From Flavobacterium lindanitolerans (GTDB lineage Bacteria > Bacteroidota > Bacteroidia > Flavobacteriales > Flavobacteriaceae), in assembly GCF_002846575.1 (NCBI RefSeq), contig NZ_PJND01000011.1, positions 45,694 through 109,693 on the forward strand: DNA of 64,000 nt. The letters are read 5' to 3'. Below are positions 43,183-51,212 of this stretch, in pieces; the stretch's first letter is position 1; the number at the start of each line of letters is the position of its first letter. The notes beneath the pieces were generated by a model. It did not search any database. It was not told the origin of the DNA and saw only the letters and a list, made by a program, of their open reading frames with translations. The translations under genes and the position numbers were made by a program.

Positions 43183-43199
43183 TAAACAAACAACAAATT

Positions 43200-45227
43200 A
43201 TGAAAAAAAAATTACCCCTAATTATCCTTGCCTTTTCCGCATTTTTTGCTCAGGCACAAGATAATTGTCAATCTGCCCTGACTATTACTGCGGGAAGATA
43301 CAGAGTTGATCAGATCAACGGAAGTGCCAACACCTATGGTATATGTGCAGGAAATGGAACCGCACCAAATTCTGAATGGTACAAATACACACCAACTACC
43401 AGTACTTCTGTGACCGTAACAACAGACCTGTTGGTCAATATTGGTGGTGACACCCGATTTCACATTTACAGAGGCACATGCGGAGCCTTGACTTGCGCCG
43501 GTGGAGATGATGATAGTGGAAATTTAGGAAACGGATATTTATCTGCTCACACTTTTAACGTTACGGCCGGAACCACCTATTATATCGTTTTTGATAACAA
43601 ATGGCAAAGCACCGGTTTTGATTTTGTTCTTGCAGAAGGCCCTTATACTCCGGAACAGCCGGAAGTTCCCGGGCAGATTGTTAGATTTAATGCTCAATCT
43701 ATTACCCTTATTGGAAGTTATAAAAATTGTGTGGTAGACATGAATGGTGATTATTTAGATGACATTGTTGGTATCAGCAGTACCAATCTCAATATCCTTT
43801 ACCAAAACGCTGCCGGCGGATTTACTTCTGCAACCGTACCTACTACAAATGCCACTTTTATGCCTTCATGGAGCGTAACAGCTGGTGATTTTGACAAAAA
43901 TGGTTATAATGACTTATTATTTGGTGCCGGTAATGGTGTGACTTTCCTTAAAGCGAACAGCACAGGAACAGCCTACACTGCAATATCAGGTCCTCAATCT
44001 ATTTTCAGTCAGCGTTCCAATTTTGTAGACATTAATAATGACGGTCATCTTGATGCTTTTGTCTGCCATGATGTTAACCCTAACGTTTATTACCTCAACG
44101 ACGGAAACGGAAACCTTATCTTCCACCAGGGAGGTATGGGCGATTATCCAAACGGAGGAAATTACGGTTCAATATTCGTAGATTATGACAACGATGGTGA
44201 TCAGGACCTTTTCATTGCAAAATGTAGAGGCGGTAACCCGGCAGCAAGTACTGATGAGCTTCACAGAAACAACGGAAACGGAACTTTTACCAATGTAGCC
44301 GCTGAAGCCGGATTAGCGGATCCTGATCAATCATGGTCAAGTGCTTTCGGAGATTTTGACAATGATGGCTATATGGATGTCTTAATTGGTTCAAATGCTG
44401 GAGGAACAGCACAAAAACTGATGCGTAATAATAAAAATGGTACATTCACTAACGTAACTGCGGGTTCTGGTTTTGACACATACAATAACATGGGAAGAGA
44501 ATATATTGCCCGTGATTTTAACAACGACGGATTTATTGATGTATATGGTCCGGGTGGTATTATTATGATTAACAATGGTGACTGGACCTTTACAAAATCT
44601 GGTGGTGCGCCACCTAATGGTTCCATTGGAGACTTAAATAACGACGGTTTCCTTGACGTACAATCAGAAAATACCATTTACCTCAACCAGGGAAATGACA
44701 ATAACTGGATTACAATAAACCTTAAAGGTGTTCAAAGCAACGGAAATGGTATTGGAGCCAGGGTAGAACTTTATGGAGAATGGGGCAAACAAATCCGTGA
44801 TGTTAGAAGTGGCGAAGGTTTTGAATTTGCCAATACCCTAAATACTCATTTTGGAATAGGAACAGCTACAGCTATTGAAAAAGTAATTATAAAATGGCCT
44901 TCAGGATTGATAGATGTAATCTCAAATCCAACTAAAAATTCCAGGTTGCTTGTTACTGAAGGTTCAACTTTAGGCGTAACCGAAGCAAGCAGCGCTATGT
45001 TTGTAATCTATCCGAATCCGGCATCCAATCAAATCCGAATTCAATTGAACGAAATGAAATATGACATTACCGATGCAAAAATTTATGACTATAACGGAAG
45101 AATGGTTTCTGATGTAAAAATCAAAGACAATACTATCGATATCCAGTCATTATCTGTAGGAAACTATATGATGGTTCTACAGAACAGCAACGGTGAAAAA
45201 TTCTCCCAGAAATTCGTTAAAAAATAA
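43200..45227 (+). CDS. FG-GAP/ASPIC-UnbV surface protein with T9SS sorting domain
   Basis: 675 residues, signal peptide ending FFAQAQ. The N-terminal domain (about 20-150) precedes a VCBS/FG-GAP propeller with at least seven Asp-rich calcium loops (DFDKNGYNDLLFG, DYDNDGDQDLFIA, DFDNDGYMDVLIG, DLNNDGFLDV among them). An ASPIC/UnbV module (IGARVELYGEWGKQIRDVRSGEG, then IKWPSGLIDVI) and a T9SS type A domain (FVIYPNPASNQIRIQL, ending SQKFVKK) complete it. Probably a calcium-bound cell-surface protein. Confidence 0.87.
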   Translation: MKKKLPLIILAFSAFFAQAQDNCQSALTITAGRYRVDQINGSANTYGICAGNGTAPNSEWYKYTPTTSTSVTVTTDLLVNIGGDTRFHIYRGTCGALTCAGGDDDSGNLGNGYLSAHTFNVTAGTTYYIVFDNKWQSTGFDFVLAEGPYTPEQPEVPGQIVRFNAQSITLIGSYKNCVVDMNGDYLDDIVGISSTNLNILYQNAAGGFTSATVPTTNATFMPSWSVTAGDFDKNGYNDLLFGAGNGVTFLKANSTGTAYTAISGPQSIFSQRSNFVDINNDGHLDAFVCHDVNPNVYYLNDGNGNLIFHQGGMGDYPNGGNYGSIFVDYDNDGDQDLFIAKCRGGNPAASTDELHRNNGNGTFTNVAAEAGLADPDQSWSSAFGDFDNDGYMDVLIGSNAGGTAQKLMRNNKNGTFTNVTAGSGFDTYNNMGREYIARDFNNDGFIDVYGPGGIIMINNGDWTFTKSGGAPPNGSIGDLNNDGFLDVQSENTIYLNQGNDNNWITINLKGVQSNGNGIGARVELYGEWGKQIRDVRSGEGFEFANTLNTHFGIGTATAIEKVIIKWPSGLIDVISNPTKNSRLLVTEGSTLGVTEASSAMFVIYPNPASNQIRIQLNEMKYDITDAKIYDYNGRMVSDVKIKDNTIDIQSLSVGNYMMVLQNSNGEKFSQKFVKK

Positions 45228-45243
45228 ACACACATTAATCAAT

Positions 45244-45280
45244 AAAAAAAATCCCGAATGATGTTCGGGATTTTTTTTAT
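45244..45280. terminator. Bidirectional terminator
   Basis: ATCCCGAA and TTCGGGAT arms with A- and T-runs on either side, between the convergent genes ending at 45227 and 45330. Confidence 0.85.
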
Positions 45281-45329
45281 TCCTTATAATCAGTCTATCC
45301 TGTTTAAACTTACGAATTGGACTTTTAAA

Positions 45330-46088
45330 TTATTCCACTATCAAGGTTTTAGTTGCGTTTCCATAATCTGTCCTCACAACCACCATATACGATCCTGTAG
45401 TCAAATCTGAGGTATTTATTGTAACTTGAGATTCCGAAATTGCCTGTACTCTTACTACTCTTCCTAAATTGTCATACACTTTAATTTCACCGCCTGACAC
45501 AAAATCAGGAAGCTCCAATGTTGTAAAACCTTTGGCAGGATTGGGATACATCTTAAACGATTCAGCAGTAAAATTTTCTGTACCCAATGTAAAATTAGCT
45601 GCAGTGGCACCACTATTTCCAGGACCATGATAGCCCATTGCCAAACTTCCCGGTCTGTGTGCCCAAGCCAGATTGAGTGGCTGTGCCGAAGTGCTAAAAG
45701 TATAATCGTTAGAATCGCCGGTATCACGGGCACGTGTAGCTGTTACGGTCCTTACACCGGCATTAATCACATTTGAAGTTACCGTCCAGTTTTGACTGGC
45801 ATCCAATGGCGGCGTAGCTCCTATTCCGGCAAATGTTCTGTCTGTCATAGCGGTTCCGTCAAAAATCACTACATCACTTCCGTTGTCATTCATAGACGTA
45901 GCATTAAAAGACAAGCCGAGCCAATCAGTAGACGGCCCTACAAGAGTAAGCGTAACTAAACTGCTGTTTACTTCTATGGTAGCAGTAAATCCGGAGGTCA
46001 AAGTCACGGTTCCCGTGCTGTAAGTCTGGGCACTCAAAGCGAAACCCGAAAGTAGTGTTGTAAAAAAGGCCAAAGTAGTTTTTCTCAT
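45330..46088 (-). CDS. DOMON-like domain protein with T9SS sorting domain
   Basis: 252 residues, signal peptide ending FALSAQ. The middle has the DOMON pattern: DWLGLSFNATSMNDNGSDVVIFD, then the trailing TVTATRARDTGDSNDYTF and AWAHRPGSLAMGYHG. DOMON domains bind heme or sugars. The C-terminus is a T9SS type A domain (FKMYPNPAKGFTTLEL, ending KTLIVE). An ankyrin-repeat gene lies one base upstream, so the pair is coupled. Confidence 0.78.
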   Translation of the reverse strand: MRKTTLAFFTTLLSGFALSAQTYSTGTVTLTSGFTATIEVNSSLVTLTLVGPSTDWLGLSFNATSMNDNGSDVVIFDGTAMTDRTFAGIGATPPLDASQNWTVTSNVINAGVRTVTATRARDTGDSNDYTFSTSAQPLNLAWAHRPGSLAMGYHGPGNSGATAANFTLGTENFTAESFKMYPNPAKGFTTLELPDFVSGGEIKVYDNLGRVVRVQAISESQVTINTSDLTTGSYMVVVRTDYGNATKTLIVE

Positions 46089-46089
46089 A

Positions 46090-46611
46090 TTATTTTGTTT
46101 TTAGGATTTGTATCAGCTTGTCATCATTAGACAGTATAGCATAATCAAGTGCGGAGTTTCCTCTGTTGTCCTTAGCATACGGGTCTGCTTCCGCTTTTAT
46201 CAGGAAAGCGGCAATTTCATAGTTCTTAAAAATCGAAGCGTATATCAAGGCTGTAGTTCCGTTAGAATCCGGGATATTCGGATTTGCTTTTTTTTCAAGC
46301 AGCTTTTTTACTATTGCTACATTTCCTTTTACGGAAGCCGCCATCAGGGCTGTACCCATACCGCTAACAGCATTAATATCTTTGACGTGTTGTATCAAAA
46401 AATCTGCAACCGACGTATTGCCTCTGTAACAGGCCAAAATTAACGGGGAATAGCCTTCGGGCGATAAGTCATTTATACAATCAGGGCTATGTTTCATCAA
46501 TGTCTTTACCTCATCAACTGTTCCGGTTCGGGCCACATTGAAAATATCTTTCTGGGAAAAGACAGTTGTGGATAAAAAGAAAAGAAAAAGAAGAAAAGTA
46601 GTTTTTTTCAT
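46090..46611 (-). CDS. Exported ankyrin-repeat protein
   Basis: 173 residues, signal peptide ending STTVFSQ. About four ankyrin repeats follow (GYSPLILACYRGNTSVADFLI, GTALMAASVKGNVAIVKKLL, GTTALIYASIFKNYEIAAFL, GNSALDYAILSNDDKLIQIL). Exported ankyrin proteins often sit beside heme enzymes as partners; here the coupled gene encodes a DOMON-type protein instead. Probably periplasmic. Confidence 0.88.
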   Translation of the reverse strand: MKKTTFLLFLFFLSTTVFSQKDIFNVARTGTVDEVKTLMKHSPDCINDLSPEGYSPLILACYRGNTSVADFLIQHVKDINAVSGMGTALMAASVKGNVAIVKKLLEKKANPNIPDSNGTTALIYASIFKNYEIAAFLIKAEADPYAKDNRGNSALDYAILSNDDKLIQILKTK

Positions 46612-46778
46612 AAGCGGCTTATTTAAATCCGGAACAGATATTCTTAAAAATTTATCCTTTGAATTTAATATTGTTTTACAAATCAGTTAAATACAAAAGA
46701 AAGATAAGTATTTTTAATAAAAATATATTCGGTTTTAGAATAATTTTAAAACAATAAAAATATTTAAAAATTAAAAAG

Positions 46779-46797
46779 CCCCCAATCCGGGGGCTCA
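46779..46797 (-). terminator. Terminator of the lytTR regulator gene
   Basis: AGCCCCC and GGGGGCT pair around a 5-base loop; the A-run at 46775-46779 gives a minus-strand T-tail, 22 bases after the stop codon. Confidence 0.75.
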
Positions 46798-46818
46798 CTC
46801 ATTACGATTCAGCAACTA

Positions 46819-47538
46819 TTATTTTGAATTCTTTAGTGTTTCCAAATACAATAAAACATCGTCTTTATAACTGGCTCCAATAGGAATTTCAATACCGCCA
46901 ACTTCAATTTCATTTAATGTAAAGGCAGTAATTTTTGAAGTATTTATAATAAAGGAGCGATGAATTCGCAAAAAATTATCCTGATTTAATTCCTGCTGAA
47001 TGTCTCCTATTTTATATTTTGAGGTAATATTCTTATCGCCCGTCATATTGATTTTTATATAATCCTTCAGGCTTTCAATATAGATAATATCGTTGGTATT
47101 AATTTTATAGTTTTTAATTCCCGATTTCACCAAAATAAATTCATCCGGAACAGATTCTTTGGTTTTTACTTCAATGTTAGCAGTATTTGTGCTTAAAAAT
47201 TTGTCAACAGCTTTGAAAAAACGCTCAAAAGTAATTGGCTTTAGCAAATAATCCACAACTCCCAAATCATAGCCTTCGAGGGCATAATCCCGGTAAGCGG
47301 TGGTTAGTATGGTTTTGGGCGGATTTTTTAGATTTTTTAAAAATTCTATTCCCGTAATGTTAGGCATTTTTATATCCAGAAACATCAAATCAATCTTTTG
47401 CAAATTTAATATCTCAAAGGCTTTCAATGCCGTATTACAGGTGGCAACAACTTCTAAATTGTCTATTTTTGCGATATGCTTTTCGATTAACCGAATTGCC
47501 AGCGGTTCGTCATCAACTACCAGACATTTAATCTTCAT
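46819..47538 (-). CDS. LytTR-type response regulator
   Basis: 239 residues. Receiver domain (1-120) with acidic pocket D9-D10 and phospho-acceptor D55 in LMFLDIKMP. The LytTR DNA-binding domain covers about 135-235 (YIESLKDYIKINMTGDKNI, FLRIHRSFIINTSKI). It overlaps the kinase gene by four bases. Its likely targets include its divergent neighbour, the TonB-dependent receptor at 48832. Confidence 0.92.
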   Translation of the reverse strand: MKIKCLVVDDEPLAIRLIEKHIAKIDNLEVVATCNTALKAFEILNLQKIDLMFLDIKMPNITGIEFLKNLKNPPKTILTTAYRDYALEGYDLGVVDYLLKPITFERFFKAVDKFLSTNTANIEVKTKESVPDEFILVKSGIKNYKINTNDIIYIESLKDYIKINMTGDKNITSKYKIGDIQQELNQDNFLRIHRSFIINTSKITAFTLNEIEVGGIEIPIGASYKDDVLLYLETLKNSK

Positions 47539-48614
47539 ATGCTATTATTTTGATTGATTTGTAAAACTACTGAAAACAAATTTGAAGCCTGTTTTATATC
47601 CAATGAATAATTACCGGCATAGATCAGGTCAAGTTGTTTCTTTATGTTGTTCAACCCTATTTTTTCTCTGTCCTTGCTTACATAATCGCTTGAAACCGTG
47701 TTTGAAATTTCAAATGAAAAATGATTCCCTTTTTGAGTAATAGAAATCCCTATTTTTGGAGAACCACTATCTTCTCCCGCACCATGTTTAAAGGCATTTT
47801 CCACCAATGACAAAAGCAACAATGGCGGTATTTCAATATTATTTTCAATAGCAGTATCAAAAGTAATTTCTAACCTATCGTCATATCTCAATTTCTCCAG
47901 TTCGATATAGTTTTTTATCAGTTCTATTTCGTTTGACAAGGAAACGAATTGACCATTGCATTTGTACAAAACATGATCCAGAATATCAGAGAGCTTTCCA
48001 ATAGCACTGGCTGTCTTAGGGGAATTATCTAAAGAAAGCGAATAAATATTGTTCAGCGTATTAAACAGAAAGTGCGGGTTCAATTGTGCCTTCAGCATTT
48101 TTAGTTCCGATTCTGTTTTTTTTTGCTCTAATTGCCTTGCCTCGTTTTTTTTCTGCTCGTTATTGACAAAATATTTCACAAATAAAAACTGAAAGGAGAT
48201 TGAAAAAACGGCAGGAAAATATTTAGCCACCAACGAATGGATGTCTGTAAGAATTTCATAAACTGATTCCTGTTCAAAAGGTCGTGTTCTGACCAGTTCC
48301 TCTCCTACATGAACTGTCAAAATTCTGGCAAGGGCAGAAAATAAATAAAACGAAAGCAGAAATAAAATTACGGACAGGAAATATTTCTTTTTCAATATAA
48401 ATTTTGGAAGCAAATAATACGCAAGAAAATAAGCTGCCAGCATTTGCGGAATATGAATGCAAAAATTGAATAACAAAATTACTCCCAGCGGATCGTGACT
48501 CTCATCTAACAAACCCACCGGAATGTAGGTTATTACTATAATAAACCAGAATAGGAGATGCTGTGCTAATCTGTGAGTCCGGACATATTCCGATATTTTT
48601 TTAAAATTATCCAT
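47535..48614 (-). CDS. LytS-type sensor histidine kinase
   Basis: 359 residues with four membrane segments (about 18-140), a coiled-coil linker and the His_kinase domain LKAQLNPHFLFNTLNNIYSL (phospho-accepting His in NPHFLFN). The ATPase domain has LLLSLVENAFKHGAG. There is no separate extracytoplasmic sensor domain, so the signal is probably sensed in the membrane. Confidence 0.9.
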   Translation of the reverse strand: MDNFKKISEYVRTHRLAQHLLFWFIIVITYIPVGLLDESHDPLGVILLFNFCIHIPQMLAAYFLAYYLLPKFILKKKYFLSVILFLLSFYLFSALARILTVHVGEELVRTRPFEQESVYEILTDIHSLVAKYFPAVFSISFQFLFVKYFVNNEQKKNEARQLEQKKTESELKMLKAQLNPHFLFNTLNNIYSLSLDNSPKTASAIGKLSDILDHVLYKCNGQFVSLSNEIELIKNYIELEKLRYDDRLEITFDTAIENNIEIPPLLLLSLVENAFKHGAGEDSGSPKIGISITQKGNHFSFEISNTVSSDYVSKDREKIGLNNIKKQLDLIYAGNYSLDIKQASNLFSVVLQINQNNSI

Positions 48615-48680
48615 CGCTAAAAAGAAATAAAGATAATCAAGAACCTTTTAATTTCAACCGCTGTCGACAAAAACGCCATT

Positions 48681-48717
48681 TTCACTCCTGAATACTGTTT
48701 TTTTGCTCCTAAAGACC
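48681..48717. promoter_or_regulatory. 21-bp-spaced direct repeats upstream of the receptor gene
   Basis: CTCCTGAATAC (48685-48695) and CTCCTAAAGAC (48706-48716) are direct repeats with 21-bp spacing, 11 of 16 aligned bases identical. LytTR regulators bind pairs of direct repeats about two helical turns apart. The intergenic region separates lytS from the receptor gene. Confidence 0.35.
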
Positions 48718-48831
48718 ATTTTAGCGCTATAAACCGGGTATTTACCTGCAAAAAACCTGTTTCTGTCTTATGTCACTTTTACGCTTCATAAAACATCCAA
48801 TCTTTGCCCTGTAATTGTAAACAAAATCATC

Positions 48832-51174
48832 ATGAAAAAAATAGTATTCATAGCAATCCTGCTTTCTTTTACGGCCCTCTATTCTCAGGAGATACAAAAA
48901 ACCATAACTGTTAGCGGAAAAGTAATTGAGAAAAAGACCGCTGTCGCACTGGAATTTGCAACGGTTACTTTTACAAGTAGTCCGGGCGGTGAATCGGTTG
49001 CAGGGTCAATAACAGATGACAAGGGAAATTTCAGTCTTAAAATAGTACCCGGAAAATACCATATTAAAGCGGAGTTTATTGGTTTGGAAAGCAGTATCAT
49101 AGAAAACATTGACCTGCAAGCCGATCAGGTATTGCCAACATTTTTGCTGGACGAGATTCCAACTCAATTGGAGACCGTAGAAATCCAGACCGAAAAAACA
49201 ACCATAGAACATAAACTGGACAAAAAGGTGTTTAATGTGGGCAGCGATTTGGTTTCAAAAGGAGGCAATGCAACCGACATTTTAAACAATGTACCATCAG
49301 TAAGTGTTAACTATAATGGTACTGTTAGTTTACGAGGCAATACCGGTGTCCGAATCCTTATTAATGGGAAACCTTCCGTTTTGACTGCCAATAACGGATT
49401 GGAACAAATTCCGGCAGAGAATATCGAAAAAATAGAAGTCATCACCAATCCATCCTCCAAATATGACTCTGAAGGAACAGCCGGAATTATCAATATCGTA
49501 TTAAAGAAAAACAAAAGCAAAGGATTTGGAAGTTCCGTTCAGGTTACGACAGGAATTCCTGACAATCATGCCTTAGGTTACAACGTAAATTATAAAAACA
49601 AAAAAATCAATATTTTTTCAGATTTGAGATACCGATACATCTACTTTCCGGGCAACGAATCTACCTCAAGAACCATTTATGACGGTAATGCTATTGATTC
49701 GTATTTGGACGGAACTGTGGACAGGGAAAGAACAAACAGAACATTTACGGCTTACATGGGTGGTGATTATTATTTCAACGACAAAAACATGATTACGCTG
49801 AGCTATTTTTACAGAAACAACACCAGCAGAAGAACCGTTGACTATGCTTTTAATTATTTGGACGAAAACCGTAATCCCGAACGGAATGTCAATGCTAAAG
49901 AAGCTTACAGAGAACCGCAAACTGCCAATCAGATTGAATTGAACTACATCAAAACATTTGCTAAAGAAGGTCAAAAGTTCACAATCAACCTGCAATATGA
50001 TTTTTGGAATGATGACGAAAACGAATCGATTGCCGAGCAGGAATTTTTTCCGGTTGCCTTGCCGGTGAGGGCGTTAAAAAGCAGAAACATTGAAAGCAGC
50101 AAAGACTTTCTGTTTCAATCGGATTACAGCTTACCGATTAACGAAAAGTCTAAAATCGAATTTGGATTAAAAGGTGAAATCAGACGAATCAACAGCGATT
50201 ATCAGGCCTACGACAATAATGTTGCTATTGACAGCCTAAACAACTTATTGCATTATGATGAAAGAATCATCGGGGCCTATGTGCAATACGGAAGCAGCAT
50301 CAAAAAGTTCAGCTATTTATTAGGACTTAGAATTGAAGATTCAAAAACAGGAAGCAACGACAGAATCAATTTGTTCAACATTGATAAAAAATATACCGAT
50401 TTCTTCCCGACAGCCCACTTTACCTATGAAATCAATGATGTTTTCAATGTTCAGCTAAGTTATAGCCGCCGCATCAGCCGTCCCGGTTTTTGGCAACTCA
50501 ATCCGTTTGGCGGAATTGCAGATCGAAGAAACATCCGAATCGGAAATCCTGATTTAGATCCGGTATATACCAATTCGTATGAACTCGAAACTTTAATTAA
50601 ATGGGGAAAAGTAACCATCAATCCTAGTATATACCATCAATATTCAAAGAACATTTTTGAAGATATCCGCTTTACAAATTCTGATGGCTTTTTAGTAGAA
50701 CAGGCTATAAATTCCGGAACAGAAAGCAGAATTGGAGCCGAAATCAGTTTTACTTATTCTCCTTTAAAATGGCTGACACTTACCGGAGAGGCAAACTATT
50801 ATACTTTTGAACAAAAAGGAATGTTTCATGTTTCGGATAAAAATTTTCTATCCAAACAAAGCACGCGCATCAAATTTTCAACCTGGAATTTCCAGACCAA
50901 CCTGAATTATCTTGGAGCTACAAGCAGCGGCCAATACAGTTCGAAATCGCAATATTGGTTTGATTTGGGAATGGGAAAAGATATCTGGAATGAAAGAGCT
51001 ACCATAACCTTAAAAGCAGATAATATTTTCGACTCCCGGATTTCAAAAGGTTCTGCCAGAGGAGATGATTATGCCCTTAATTATAGTTACAGAAGTCCCG
51101 GCCCAAGAGTATATGCCACATTTACGTATCGATTGAACAGAAAAAAGAGCGATAGAGAACGTTTGCCTGACTAG
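48832..51174 (+). CDS. TonB-dependent outer-membrane receptor
   Basis: 780 residues, signal peptide ending TALYSQ. A carboxypeptidase-regulatory-like domain (about 22-112, VSGKVIEKKTAVALEFATV) precedes a plug (about 115-225, GGNATDILNNVPSVSVNYNGTV and RILINGKPS) and a barrel ending YATFTYRLNRK. It resembles the outer-membrane-beta-barrel family that acts alone, without SusD. It is divergent from lytS-lytTR and probably regulated by that system. Substrate unknown. Confidence 0.9.
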   Translation: MKKIVFIAILLSFTALYSQEIQKTITVSGKVIEKKTAVALEFATVTFTSSPGGESVAGSITDDKGNFSLKIVPGKYHIKAEFIGLESSIIENIDLQADQVLPTFLLDEIPTQLETVEIQTEKTTIEHKLDKKVFNVGSDLVSKGGNATDILNNVPSVSVNYNGTVSLRGNTGVRILINGKPSVLTANNGLEQIPAENIEKIEVITNPSSKYDSEGTAGIINIVLKKNKSKGFGSSVQVTTGIPDNHALGYNVNYKNKKINIFSDLRYRYIYFPGNESTSRTIYDGNAIDSYLDGTVDRERTNRTFTAYMGGDYYFNDKNMITLSYFYRNNTSRRTVDYAFNYLDENRNPERNVNAKEAYREPQTANQIELNYIKTFAKEGQKFTINLQYDFWNDDENESIAEQEFFPVALPVRALKSRNIESSKDFLFQSDYSLPINEKSKIEFGLKGEIRRINSDYQAYDNNVAIDSLNNLLHYDERIIGAYVQYGSSIKKFSYLLGLRIEDSKTGSNDRINLFNIDKKYTDFFPTAHFTYEINDVFNVQLSYSRRISRPGFWQLNPFGGIADRRNIRIGNPDLDPVYTNSYELETLIKWGKVTINPSIYHQYSKNIFEDIRFTNSDGFLVEQAINSGTESRIGAEISFTYSPLKWLTLTGEANYYTFEQKGMFHVSDKNFLSKQSTRIKFSTWNFQTNLNYLGATSSGQYSSKSQYWFDLGMGKDIWNERATITLKADNIFDSRISKGSARGDDYALNYSYRSPGPRVYATFTYRLNRKKSDRERLPD

Positions 51175-51181
51175 CGAAAAC

Positions 51182-51210
51182 AAAAATCCCGACTCATGGT
51201 CGGGATTTTT
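51182..51210. terminator. Bidirectional terminator
   Basis: AAAAATCCCGAC and GTCGGGATTTTT around a short loop, between the convergent receptor gene and carB. Confidence 0.85.
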
Positions 51211-51212
51211 TA

